Shown here: positions 7,932 to 16,194 of the stretch, piece after piece
Layout of the letters: each line of letters opens with the position of its first letter
Position numbering within the stretch: position 1 is the first letter of the stretch
NCBI RefSeq assembly: GCF_013396335.1
Contig: NZ_JABWSY010000028.1
Coordinates: 1-51,282 of the forward strand
Origin: Bacillus sp. EB106-08-02-XG196
Lineage (GTDB): Bacteria > Bacillota > Bacilli > Bacillales > Cytobacillaceae
Direction of reading: 5' to 3'
Length of the DNA stretch: 51,282 nucleotides
The notes under the pieces: generated by a model
Told to the model about the DNA's origin: nothing
The model's database searches: none
Seen by the model: only the letters and a program-made list of their open reading frames with translations
Made by a program: the position numbers and the translations under genes

Positions 7932-8301
7932 TTATTTTATAGTAAAAAGTAATGGCAAATTTTATCAGTTTATTAGAATGTTGATATATCAATGAATAAT
8001 GAATAATCATTCATCTGAAATAGATTTTTAATACTATTGTTGGATTATTATAGTGTTTTTAGTGTAGTTGTAACATTCGACAAAAAACTACAATATTCAT
8101 TTGTTCTATTAGTATAATTTTCGACAGGAATATATATTTTTATGGGGGGAGCAAAGAAAAAAATAAAATAAATCTTTTGATTTTAGTTGGGTTTGTTGCA
8201 CATTTATTGATTTTTGGTATATTTTGATGATATAAGAGGGTGAAAAAAGGCTATAATGATTTAGTAGAAAAGTCAATGTACCTATATTAGGAGGGTCCCA
8301 T
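7932..8301. other. abrB-metS divergent intergenic region
   Basis: 370 bases, very AT-rich, with no gene. It holds two more Spo0A-box matches (TTCGACA at 8076-8082 and 8120-8126, minus orientation), a small ATGAAT/ATTCAT palindrome near 8005, and a TATAAT at 8252-8257 with poor -35 that may serve metS. I see no T-box leader. Confidence 0.5.
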
Positions 8302-10269
8302 ATGCAAGGAAAATTAAAAACGTTTTATCTTACTACTCCGATTTATTATCCAAGTGGAAATTTACATATTGGCCATGCGTATACAACAGTAGCCGGAGAC
8401 GCGATGGCACGCTATAAAAGGATGCGCGGCTTTGATGTTATGTATTTAACGGGAACAGATGAGCATGGACAAAAAATTCAGCGCGTCGCTGCGGAAAAGG
8501 GAATTTCTCCGCAGCAGTATGTTGATGAAATTGTGGACAGGATTAAGGATTTATGGAAAAAGCTCGATATCTCCTATAATGACTTTATTCGGACAACGGA
8601 TGAGAGACATAAACAAATTGTCGAAAAGATTTTCGCTAGACTGCTTGAACAGGGAGATATTTACCTGGACAAGTATGAAGGATGGTATTGTACACCGTGT
8701 GAATCCTTTTATACTGACCGCCAGTTAGTTGATGGAAATTGTCCTGATTGCGGCAGGGGAGTAGAAATTGTTAAAGAGGAATCTTACTTTTTCAAAATGA
8801 GTAAGTATGTTGATCGATTATTGCAATACTATGAGGAAAATCCTGAGTTTATCCAGCCGGAATCACGTAAAAATGAAATGATTAATAATTTTATTAAACC
8901 AGGTTTAGAGGATTTAGCCGTTTCTAGAACAACCTTTGATTGGGGAGTAAAGGTACCAGGCGATCCAAAACACGTTATTTATGTGTGGATTGATGCTTTA
9001 TCGAACTATATAACTGCCCTCGGCTATGGAACAGATGATGATAGTAAATACTTGAATTATTGGCCAGCGGATGTTCATCTTGTAGGTAAAGAAATCGTAC
9101 GTTTCCATACCATCTATTGGCCAATCATGTTGATGGCGCTTGATCTTCCACTTCCTAAAAAGGTTTTTGCTCATGGCTGGCTTTTAATGAAGGATGGGAA
9201 AATGTCCAAATCAAAAGGAAATGTAGTAGATCCTGTTACATTAATTGATCGCTACGGCCTTGACGCTCTTCGGTATTACTTATTAAGAGAAGTGCCATTT
9301 GGGGCTGACGGTGTCTTTACACCAGAAGGGTTTGTTGAAAGAATTAATTTCGATTTAGCAAATGACCTTGGCAACCTATTAAACCGTACAGTGGCGATGA
9401 TCGAGAAATATTTTGATGGAGTCATTCCTGCTTATTCGGATTCAACAGGTGAATTTGATGAAGCACTGCTTCAAGTCAATCGTGAAACTGTTGCTAAATA
9501 TGAGGAAGCCATGGAGAAAATGGAGTTTTCGGTTGCGCTAACATCCATTTGGCAATTAGTAAGCAGAAGTAATAAATATATAGATGAAACAAAGCCATGG
9601 ACATTGGCAAAGTCAGAAGAAAATAAAGATGAACTGGCAAGTGTTATGGTCCATTTAGCTGAATCCTTAAGAAGAACAGCGATTCTTCTCCAGCCTTTCT
9701 TAACAGTGACACCTGATGGTATTTTTCAACAGCTTGGTGTTAACGATGAGGAACTTAAATCTTGGGAAAGCTTAGACACCTTTGGGGCTATTCCGAATGG
9801 AACAAAGGTTTCGAAAGGAAATCCGTTGTTCCCACGCCTTGAAATTGCAGAAGAAGTTGAATTTATCCGTGCTAAAATGGGAGGTTCTGCTCCAATTGTT
9901 GAGGAGAAGCAGGTTGATAGACAGGAAGAAAAGCTTGAGGAAATTGCTGAAATCGCTATAGATGATTTTATGAAAATTGATTTGAGAGTGGCAGAAGTCA
10001 TTCAGGCTGAACCAATTAAAAAAGCAGATAAGCTTCTAAAGCTTCAGTTGGATTTAGGCTATGAAAAACGTCAAGTAGTCTCAGGTATTGCCCAATACTA
10101 TAAACCTGAAGATTTAGTGGGTAGAAAAGTCATTTGCATAACGAACTTGAAACCAGTAAAGCTGCGTGGAGAAATGTCACAAGGAATGATACTAGCAGGT
10201 TCAAAGGACGGAGAACTCTCACTGGCAACAGTTGATCAGTCTCTTCCAAATGGTTCAAAGGTAAAATAA
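8302..10269 (+). CDS. metS: Methionyl-tRNA synthetase
   Basis: Charges tRNA-Met. It has 655 residues, the MetG1 form with a C-terminal dimerisation/tRNA-binding domain. HIGH is at residues 22-25, the zinc knuckle CTPC...CPDC around residues 130-150, KMSKS at 300-304, and an EMAP-II-like tRNA-binding domain from about residue 550 (DFMKIDLRVAEV). ATG 8302 has a strong GGAGGG. It is monocistronic, ending in a terminator that contains a parS site. Confidence 0.97.
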   Translation: MQGKLKTFYLTTPIYYPSGNLHIGHAYTTVAGDAMARYKRMRGFDVMYLTGTDEHGQKIQRVAAEKGISPQQYVDEIVDRIKDLWKKLDISYNDFIRTTDERHKQIVEKIFARLLEQGDIYLDKYEGWYCTPCESFYTDRQLVDGNCPDCGRGVEIVKEESYFFKMSKYVDRLLQYYEENPEFIQPESRKNEMINNFIKPGLEDLAVSRTTFDWGVKVPGDPKHVIYVWIDALSNYITALGYGTDDDSKYLNYWPADVHLVGKEIVRFHTIYWPIMLMALDLPLPKKVFAHGWLLMKDGKMSKSKGNVVDPVTLIDRYGLDALRYYLLREVPFGADGVFTPEGFVERINFDLANDLGNLLNRTVAMIEKYFDGVIPAYSDSTGEFDEALLQVNRETVAKYEEAMEKMEFSVALTSIWQLVSRSNKYIDETKPWTLAKSEENKDELASVMVHLAESLRRTAILLQPFLTVTPDGIFQQLGVNDEELKSWESLDTFGAIPNGTKVSKGNPLFPRLEIAEEVEFIRAKMGGSAPIVEEKQVDRQEEKLEEIAEIAIDDFMKIDLRVAEVIQAEPIKKADKLLKLQLDLGYEKRQVVSGIAQYYKPEDLVGRKVICITNLKPVKLRGEMSQGMILAGSKDGELSLATVDQSLPNGSKVK

Positions 10270-10276
10270 TCTAACG

Positions 10277-10335
10277 ATAGAAATGTCCCTTAATGTTTCA
10301 CGTGAAACAATTTTCGAGACATTTCTATTTTTTTC
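10277..10335 (+). terminator. metS terminator enclosing parS
   Basis: Perfect 11-bp stem ATAGAAATGTC (10277-10287) with GACATTTCTAT (10318-10328), then TTTTTTTCTC. The 30-base loop contains a second 16-bp palindrome, the parS site. Confidence 0.85.
10294..10309. other. parS site (Spo0J/ParB binding)
   Basis: TGTTTCACGTGAAACA is a perfect palindrome matching the Spo0J consensus TGTTNCACGTGAAACA. It loads ParB/Spo0J and SMC for origin segregation. The origin-proximal, metS-downstream position fits one of the known Bacillus parS sites. Confidence 0.93.
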
Positions 10336-10384
10336 TCATAATCATTCGACACCACCATAGTTTATAAACAAAGGAGAAGTAGTC

Positions 10385-11152
10385 ATGTTATTTGATACAC
10401 ATGTCCATTTAAACGCAGAACAATTTGATGAGGATTTGCAGGAAGTTATCGAGAGGGCAAAAGCTGCAGGTGTTTCCTATATGACAGTGGTTGGGTTCGA
10501 CCGACCAACGATTGAGAGGGCAATGGAACTAGCAGAAGAGTATGAATTTATCTATGCCTGCGTTGGCTGGCATCCTGTAGATGCTATTGATATGACAGAT
10601 GAAGATCTGCTTTGGATAGAAGAGTTAGCTGCCCATCCAAAAGTAGTGGCAATAGGTGAAATGGGGCTGGATTACCATTGGGACAAGTCTCCAAAAGACA
10701 TCCAAAAGGAAGTATTTCGAAAGCAAATCAGATTGGCTAAGAAAGTAAAACTTCCGATTGTGATTCATAACCGAGAAGCAACAGCGGATATTGTTGAAAT
10801 TTTACAAGAGGAGGATGCTGCTGAAGTTGGAGGAATCATGCATTGCTTCAGTGGTAGTCCTGAAGTTGCCTTAGAATGTCTAAAAATGAATTTTCTTATC
10901 TCACTAGGAGGTCCGGTTACGTTCAAAAATGCCAAAAAACCCAAAGAAGTGGCAGCGGTCGTTCCGTTAGAAAAACTGTTGATTGAAACAGACTGCCCGT
11001 ATTTAGCGCCGCATCCTTACCGTGGAAAACGCAATGAACCGGGATATGTAAAGCTAGTTGCAGAGCAGATTGCTGAAATTAAAGGCATATCATTGGAAGA
11101 AGTTGCTGAAGTTACAACTGCTAATGCAAAAAAATTATTCGACATAAACTGA
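10385..11152 (+). CDS. yabD: TatD-family metal-dependent hydrolase/nuclease
   Basis: Amidohydrolase-fold TatD/YcfH family protein of 255 residues. Metal ligands are visible: HVH at residues 6-8, the glutamate of AIGEMGLDYHW, the histidine in IVIHNRE, HCFSGS, and IETDCPYLAPHPYRGK. Members act as Mg-dependent 3'-5' exonucleases or related hydrolases, but the substrate of this one is not established. ATG 10385 follows AAAGGAGAAG. It sits between the parS/terminator and yabE. Confidence 0.88.
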   Translation: MLFDTHVHLNAEQFDEDLQEVIERAKAAGVSYMTVVGFDRPTIERAMELAEEYEFIYACVGWHPVDAIDMTDEDLLWIEELAAHPKVVAIGEMGLDYHWDKSPKDIQKEVFRKQIRLAKKVKLPIVIHNREATADIVEILQEEDAAEVGGIMHCFSGSPEVALECLKMNFLISLGGPVTFKNAKKPKEVAAVVPLEKLLIETDCPYLAPHPYRGKRNEPGYVKLVAEQIAEIKGISLEEVAEVTTANAKKLFDIN

Positions 11153-11318
11153 TAGCCAACCTTGTCGAAGTTCCTAGAAGCTTGTCCAAATTTTTTACTA
11201 TAACTTAAAGTTCTACACGTCTCCTTTTCCTCATAGGATAACCGTGTCGATAAGTTTCCCTTTGCAAATTTCCTAACTATATGCATAATAGGAAATACGT
11301 TCACAACAAATGCAAGGG

Positions 11319-11348
11319 TTGACAGCCGACAACATGTTTCTCAATAAT
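11319..11348 (+). promoter_or_regulatory. Candidate sigma-A promoter of yabE
   Basis: TTGACA (11319-11324), 18-base spacer, AATAAT (11343-11348). The -10 is one base from consensus. Confidence 0.5.
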
Positions 11349-11389
11349 CTCTCCGAGAGAAGGAGGCGTTTTTCATCGTATTCAAAAAC

Positions 11390-12568
11390 ATGAAAAACCT
11401 GTTTTCCAAGTCTTTGAGTAAAAAGAGGTTGGCAATCACTTTTGCTAGTTTTGTAGTTTTAGCAGCACTTCTTGGTTTTTCATACTATGAAGGATCTAAG
11501 TATACCGTTGCATTGACTCTTAACGGACAGCAAAAAGTTATAAAAACACATGCCGATAAGGTTAAGGATATATTCGCTCAACAGGGTATATCATTAAACT
11601 CAAAAGACTACTTGTCACCTTCAGCTGATGCAAAGGTGAAAGACAATCAAAAAATTGTCTGGAAGCAAGCCAAACAGGTTCAAATGGTCCAAGACAACGA
11701 GAAAAAAACGATATGGACAACAGCAGGTACAGTCGCTGAGCTCCTAAAAGAGCAGAAAATTGTATTGAACGACCAGGATGAAATTTCACCTAGACCGCAG
11801 GAATCGATTAAAAATAAGATGGAAATCAGCATTAAATTAGCTCTTCATCTTACACTAGTTGACGGCGGAAAAGAGCAGCAAGTATGGTCCACTTCGGCTA
11901 CGGTCGCTGACTTTTTAACACAACAGGGAATTAAACTTAATGAATTTGACCGAGTTGAACCGTCATTATCAGAGACAGTGAAAAAGGATGACGTCATTAA
12001 CGTCATACGCGTAGAAAAAGTCACCGATGTAGTGGAAGAACCAGTTCACTTTGCCATGATCACCAAGAAAGATGAGAATTTAGAAAAAGGAAAAGAAGTA
12101 ACTGTTAAAGATGGCAGACAGGGGCTTATTTCAAGAGAATATGAAGTCATCTTGGAAAACGGTAAAGAAGTTTCAAGAAAATTAATTAGTGAGCAGAGTC
12201 TTAGAGAGAAACTCGATAAAGTTGTGGCTGTTGGAACGAAGGAATTAGATATTCAAGTTTCCCGTGGAGCAGAAACTGGAACTGAGTTTTATGTTAATAC
12301 TACTGCCTATACAGCCTATTGTAATGGCTGCTCAGGGGTAACTGCAACAGGATTTGATTTACGTGCCAATCCAAATGCAAAGATAATTGCTGTCGATCCT
12401 CGTGTGATTCCACTGGGGACAAAGGTTTATGTGGAAGGCTATGGCTATGCTGTAGCAGCTGATACAGGCGGCGCAATAAAAGGACACAAAATTGATGTTT
12501 TCTTTCCAACTAAAGCGGAGGCTTTCCGCTGGGGAGTTAGAAAGGTAAAAATCAAAATATTACAATAA
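11390..12568 (+). CDS. yabE: Cell-wall lytic-type protein YabE (DUF348-G5-3D)
   Basis: Exported, cell-wall-associated protein of 392 residues. A signal peptide/anchor spans about residues 12-35. It is followed by three DUF348 repeats (each with V.DFL/V.ELL and a D..SP element), a G5 domain near residue 215-290, and a C-terminal 3D domain (YTAYCNGCSG, VDPRVIPLGTKV, ADTGGAIKGHKIDVF) like RpfB and stationary-phase lytic transglycosylases. The start is unclear: the only good Shine-Dalgarno, AGGAGG at 11361-11366, is 23 bases from ATG 11390 but eight bases from an in-frame ATC at 11375. Confidence 0.87.
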   Translation: MKNLFSKSLSKKRLAITFASFVVLAALLGFSYYEGSKYTVALTLNGQQKVIKTHADKVKDIFAQQGISLNSKDYLSPSADAKVKDNQKIVWKQAKQVQMVQDNEKKTIWTTAGTVAELLKEQKIVLNDQDEISPRPQESIKNKMEISIKLALHLTLVDGGKEQQVWSTSATVADFLTQQGIKLNEFDRVEPSLSETVKKDDVINVIRVEKVTDVVEEPVHFAMITKKDENLEKGKEVTVKDGRQGLISREYEVILENGKEVSRKLISEQSLREKLDKVVAVGTKELDIQVSRGAETGTEFYVNTTAYTAYCNGCSGVTATGFDLRANPNAKIIAVDPRVIPLGTKVYVEGYGYAVAADTGGAIKGHKIDVFFPTKAEAFRWGVRKVKIKILQ

Positions 12569-12577
12569 GCTTAGCAT

Positions 12578-12606
12578 TGCAGAGGTTTAATCAGCCTCTG
12601 CATTTT
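12578..12606 (+). terminator. yabE terminator
   Basis: Perfect 8-bp stem TGCAGAGG/CCTCTGCA with a 9-base loop; the tail is only moderately T-rich. Confidence 0.65.
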
Positions 12607-12763
12607 GCTTTTTCTCTAATTTTCATTATACTTACAACGAGTAGATTAAGGTATTTACTTCATAATATGAAGACATTTGTTAATATAGACGAATGACATT
12701 ACAAAAATGTTTCATTTATTTTTCAAATTTTTTATTTTTTATTAATCATGTACGGAGGAAATA

Positions 12764-13324
12764 ATGAAGATTAAGGAATTTATTGTGGTGGAGGGAAAAG
12801 ACGATACCACCACGATTAAACGAGCCGTTGATGCAGATACGATTGAAACCAATGGTTCTGCCATTAATGAAGAAACCATCGAAAAAATCAAAAGAGCACA
12901 AGAAACGAGAGGGGTAATCATCTTTACAGACCCCGACTACCCAGGTGAAAAAATCAGGAAAACGATTGCTGACAAAGTACCTGGCGCGAAACATGCATTT
13001 TTGCCGAAAGAAGTCGCAATTGCTAAAAATGGAAAAGGCCTGGGTGTTGAACATGCCTCTTTAGAAGCAATAAGAAACGCATTAAGAGATGCACAAATCA
13101 TGTCAGATACGATCAAAGAGGAAATCACACAAGAGGACTTACTTACAGCGGGACTCATTGGGGGAGCAGGCTCAAAAGAGCGAAGGATCCTATTGGGAAA
13201 ACTTTTGAAAATTGGTTATACCAATGGGAAGCAGCTTTATAAAAGATTGATGATGTTTCAAATTAGCAGGCAGGAATTTGCAGAGGCACTCGCAGTTGTG
13301 ATACAGGAGGAAAAAAATGAATAA
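12764..13324 (+). CDS. rnmV: Ribonuclease M5 (5S rRNA maturation)
   Basis: Toprim-domain endonuclease of 186 residues that trims precursor 5S rRNA. The Toprim glutamate is E10 in VVEGKDD and the paired aspartates are D56 and D58 in TDPDYPGE. ATG 12764 follows CGGAGGAAATA. The stop overlaps the rsmA start by eight bases, coupling maturation of 5S and 16S rRNA. Confidence 0.95.
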   Translation: MKIKEFIVVEGKDDTTTIKRAVDADTIETNGSAINEETIEKIKRAQETRGVIIFTDPDYPGEKIRKTIADKVPGAKHAFLPKEVAIAKNGKGLGVEHASLEAIRNALRDAQIMSDTIKEEITQEDLLTAGLIGGAGSKERRILLGKLLKIGYTNGKQLYKRLMMFQISRQEFAEALAVVIQEEKNE

Positions 13325-14195
13325 AGACATTGCTACACCGATACGAACACGAGCCATCCTTGAGAAATATGGATTTTCTTTTAAGAAAAGTTTGGGCCAA
13401 AACTTTTTAATTGATACAAATATCTTACATAGAATTGTTGACTTTGCAGAGATAGGTGAAAATTCAGGGGCGATTGAAATTGGCCCTGGTATTGGTGCGC
13501 TGACAGAACAGCTTGCCCGCAGGAGTAAAAAGGTGGTTGCTTTTGAAATCGACCAAAGACTACTGCCGATATTATCGGACACTCTTTCACCGTATGAAAA
13601 TGTAAAGGTTATCCATAAGGATATACTAGAAGCAGACGTTCAGGAGGTCATAGATACAGAATTTAAAAATTTTGTTGATCTTATGGTTGTTGCCAATCTC
13701 CCATACTACGTGACAACTCCGATTATTATGAAGCTGCTAGAGGAACAGATTCCAATACGAGGTATCGTGTGTATGCTTCAAAAAGAGGTCGCAGACCGCA
13801 TTTCAGCCAAGCCAGGGACAAAGGAATACGGATCGCTTTCCATCGCTGTACAGTACTACACAAAGGCGGAGACGGTTATGATTGTCCCTAAAACAGTTTT
13901 CGTCCCTCAGCCAAATGTAGATTCGGCTGTAATCCGCTTAACAAGAAGAGAAAAGCCAGCAGTAATCGTAAAAGATGAGAAATTCTTTTTCCAAGTAACA
14001 CGAGCGAGCTTTGCACAAAGGAGAAAAACACTACTAAATAATTTAACTAGTCAACTTCAGGATGGTAAACAAAAGAAAGAAGAAATCATAAGTGCATTAA
14101 ATGCAGCTGGAATTGACCCAACGAGAAGAGGGGAAACTCTTTCCGTTGAGGAATTTGGAAAATTGAGTGATGAATTATATACCTATTTTCAATAG
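13317..14195 (+). CDS. rsmA: 16S rRNA dimethyladenosine transferase
   Basis: KsgA/RsmA dimethylates A1518 and A1519 of 16S rRNA. It has 292 residues: KSLGQNFL near the N-terminus, the SAM motif EIGPGIGALTEQL, and the NLPYY catalytic motif followed by VTTPI. The C-terminal helical domain contains RRKTLLNNL. GGAGG seven bases before ATG 13317 lies within rnmV. A compact terminator follows. Confidence 0.96.
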   Translation: MNKDIATPIRTRAILEKYGFSFKKSLGQNFLIDTNILHRIVDFAEIGENSGAIEIGPGIGALTEQLARRSKKVVAFEIDQRLLPILSDTLSPYENVKVIHKDILEADVQEVIDTEFKNFVDLMVVANLPYYVTTPIIMKLLEEQIPIRGIVCMLQKEVADRISAKPGTKEYGSLSIAVQYYTKAETVMIVPKTVFVPQPNVDSAVIRLTRREKPAVIVKDEKFFFQVTRASFAQRRKTLLNNLTSQLQDGKQKKEEIISALNAAGIDPTRRGETLSVEEFGKLSDELYTYFQ

Positions 14196-14218
14196 ACCTT
14201 CTTAGGTCTATTTTTTTT
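14191..14218 (+). terminator. rsmA terminator
   Basis: Perfect 8-bp stem AATAGACC/GGTCTATT, 6-base loop, T8 tail; it starts within the last codon and stop of rsmA. Confidence 0.85.
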
Positions 14219-14238
14219 CGATTAACAACTCGTCATTC

Positions 14239-14266
14239 ACATTAACTTGTGTAGTTGCATAGCCTA
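14239..14266 (+). promoter_or_regulatory. Sigma-K-type promoter of yabG
   Basis: ACA at 14239-14241, 16 bases, then CATAGCCTA (CATANNNTA) at 14258-14266. yabG is mother-cell sigma-K-dependent in B. subtilis. Confidence 0.55.
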
Positions 14267-14322
14267 TCAAAGAGAAACTTTATTTGGAAGGCCTATATGC
14301 TGGTCTAATTGGAGTGACAGCA

Positions 14323-15207
14323 GTGAATATAAAGATGATGGATATTGTCGGCAGACGGTCCTATAACTGTGATATTCTATTCCGGGTTATTGATATTCAA
14401 ATACTAAATGGCCAGAAATTTGCAGTCCTATACGGTGAAGATATTCGCTTAGTGGCAGATGCTCCTTACGAGGATTTAGTGATCATTAACAAAAATGTAA
14501 GGTATAAAATGATACAGGAATACAAAACCCTAGAAGAGCAGTCCTTTCGCCTCTTTGCACAGGATGTTGATTTAATCAAGCAAAGGCAGGATTATGAAGC
14601 GACAGGCGGCTATGTACAGCCTGCCAATTATTTTCAAATCCCCGGAAAAGTTCTTCACTTAGATGGAGACCAAGATTACTTGCAAAAGTGTATGACTTTA
14701 TATGAGAAAATTGGTATTCCTGTCTATGGGGTACATTGTAACGAAAAGGAGATGCCGAAAAAAATTGGCGGCTTAATTGACCAATTTCGTCCTGATATTT
14801 TAGTCATTACTGGTCATGATGCCTATTCTAAGTCAAAAGGGAAAATATCTGACATTAATGCATACCGACACTCAAAGCATTTTGTCCAAACCGTCAAGGA
14901 AGCACGAAGAAAGATACCTCATTTAGATCAACTCGTTATCTTTGCAGGTGCCTGCCAATCTCACTTTGAATCTTTGATACATGCAGGTGCAAATTTTGCC
15001 AGTTCACCATCACGAATTAATATACATGCATTAGATCCCGTTTATATTGTTGCGAAAATCGGTTTCACGCCATTTATGGAGAGTATCAATGTTTGGGATG
15101 TTTTACGAAATACGCTAACTGGAGAAAAGGGACTGGGAGGCATTGAAACAAAAGGAGTCTTACGAACAGGAATGCCTTACAATCCTGTCCAGGAAGAAGA
15201 ATCATAA
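14323..15207 (+). CDS. yabG: Sporulation cysteine protease YabG
   Basis: Coat-processing protease of 294 residues made late in the mother cell; in B. subtilis it cleaves spore coat proteins such as SafA and SpoIVA before Tgl cross-linking. Conserved blocks present include the SH3-like N-terminus (DIVGRRSYNCDILFRV), GKVLHLDGD, VITGHDAY, AYRHSKHFV and FAGACQSHFESLIHAGANF with the cysteine-histidine pair. GTG 14323 is chosen with GGAGTG six bases before; it matches the family start. A longer TTG at 14284 has no ribosome site. Confidence 0.93.
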   Translation: MNIKMMDIVGRRSYNCDILFRVIDIQILNGQKFAVLYGEDIRLVADAPYEDLVIINKNVRYKMIQEYKTLEEQSFRLFAQDVDLIKQRQDYEATGGYVQPANYFQIPGKVLHLDGDQDYLQKCMTLYEKIGIPVYGVHCNEKEMPKKIGGLIDQFRPDILVITGHDAYSKSKGKISDINAYRHSKHFVQTVKEARRKIPHLDQLVIFAGACQSHFESLIHAGANFASSPSRINIHALDPVYIVAKIGFTPFMESINVWDVLRNTLTGEKGLGGIETKGVLRTGMPYNPVQEEES

Positions 15208-15242
15208 GTCCTTTGGAGAAAAAGTAAGGGCTTATTTTTTTT
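15204..15242 (+). terminator. yabG terminator
   Basis: 10-bp stem ATAAGTCCTT/AAGGGCTTAT (one G-T) and a T8 tail; it overlaps the yabG stop codon. Confidence 0.8.
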
Positions 15243-15318
15243 AGTGCACATAATCCTCCCTTATTAAGGTAAACATAATGATTGTTGAAAATTGGGAGAA
15301 AAAGTAGAAGAAAAGATA

Positions 15319-15348
15319 TTGACAATCTTTTTGTCGGACTGATATAAT
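15319..15348 (+). promoter_or_regulatory. veg promoter, distal copy
   Basis: TTGACA (15319-15324), 18 bases, TATAAT (15343-15348). Both hexamers are perfect consensus. Confidence 0.85.
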
Positions 15349-15361
15349 TTTATGTTTTTAT

Positions 15362-15391
15362 TTGACAAGGACTATGTCAGTGTGATATACT
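15362..15391 (+). promoter_or_regulatory. veg promoter, proximal copy
   Basis: TTGACA (15362-15367), 18 bases, TATACT (15386-15391), with a TG one base before the -10. It is exactly 43 bp downstream of the distal promoter and similar to it in the spacer. Confidence 0.85.
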
Positions 15392-15412
15392 TTACACAGT
15401 GAGGTGGACCGA

Positions 15413-15676
15413 ATGCCAAAAACCTTAGCCGATATTAAAAAGGCTCTTGATTCAAATTTAGGGAAAAGATTGTTGCTGAAGGCAAACGGAGGACGTAGAA
15501 AGACAATCGAACGATCCGGTGTATTAGCCGAAACGTACCCTTCGGTTTTTGTAATCGAGTTAGATCAAGAAGAGAATTCATTTGAACGAGTTTCGTACAG
15601 CTACGCTGATGTACTTACCGAAACAGTTCAAATAACCTTCTATGAAGACGCAGCAGGAAACATAGCTTTAAGTTAG
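15413..15676 (+). CDS. veg: Veg protein (biofilm/sporulation-linked)
   Basis: 87-residue basic protein highly conserved in Bacillaceae. In B. subtilis Veg is very strongly expressed in vegetative cells, affects biofilm-matrix genes through SinR, and has been linked to spore outgrowth. The sequence carries the family signature KANGGRRKTIERSG and FERVSYSYAD. ATG 15413 has GAGGTGG five bases before; a GTG at 15404 lies inside that site. It is monocistronic between two tandem promoters and a strong terminator. Confidence 0.95.
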   Translation: MPKTLADIKKALDSNLGKRLLLKANGGRRKTIERSGVLAETYPSVFVIELDQEENSFERVSYSYADVLTETVQITFYEDAAGNIALS

Positions 15677-15694
15677 AATATAGGGCAATTTTTT

Positions 15695-15724
15695 AGGCAG
15701 GAAATCATCTGATTTTCTGCCTTT
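15695..15724 (+). terminator. veg terminator
   Basis: 12-bp stem AGGCAGGAAATC/GATTTTCTGCCT (one G-T), ATCT loop, short T run. Confidence 0.85.
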
Positions 15725-15808
15725 TGCTATTTATAAAATATAAATTAATGAAATACTTTCTAAATAACATACTAATAATGCCGTGAGTGGATAAAAGGGG
15801 TTGTTTAG

Positions 15809-15997
15809 ATGGCAAGAAGAAGAAGAGGTGTTATGTCTACTCAGTTTAAAGAAGAACTTGCGAAAGAACTTGGATTTTATGATGTCGTCCAAAAAGAGGG
15901 CTGGGGCGGCATTCGAGCGAAGGACGCTGGAAATATGGTGAAAAGAGCAGTTGAACTTGCATCAGAGCAGCTAATGAAAAACAACAGGAATTCGTAA
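15809..15997 (+). CDS. sspF: Small acid-soluble spore protein, SspF type
   Basis: 62-residue alpha/beta-type SASP relative that coats forespore DNA. It contains the FKEELAKELGFYDVV segment and the GWGGIRAKDAGNMVKRAVE segment of the SspF group. ATG 15809 has AAGGGGTTG upstream. A CATACTA resembling a sigma-G -10 lies at 15768-15774 with no clear -35. A strong GC-rich hairpin follows. Confidence 0.92.
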   Translation: MARRRRGVMSTQFKEELAKELGFYDVVQKEGWGGIRAKDAGNMVKRAVELASEQLMKNNRNS

Positions 15998-16073
15998 AAG
16001 AAGTAGTTCACACTGTTACAATTTCTTAAGCCGCACTTGCTTCTCAATGTTTAAACAAATCAGACACCACGGT

Positions 16074-16106
16074 AAGGCCAGGGGGAAGAAAGCCCCTGGC
16101 CTTTAA
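16074..16106 (+). terminator. sspF terminator
   Basis: Perfect 11-bp GC-rich stem AAGGCCAGGGG/CCCCTGGCCTT with an 8-base loop; the tail is AT-rich but not a pure T run. Confidence 0.7.
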
Positions 16107-16194
16107 ATATTATCGCTTGACTTTTTTCCTATTTGAAGTTTTGTGGTAAAATAGGAAAAAATATATGATCGATATAGAAGTGTAGGTGGGCGTA

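Noticed and set aside
7932..8301. T-box or other riboswitch upstream of metS
   Set aside because: No T-box motif, no specifier stem and no antiterminator/terminator pair could be found; the gap is simply AT-rich with Spo0A-like sites.
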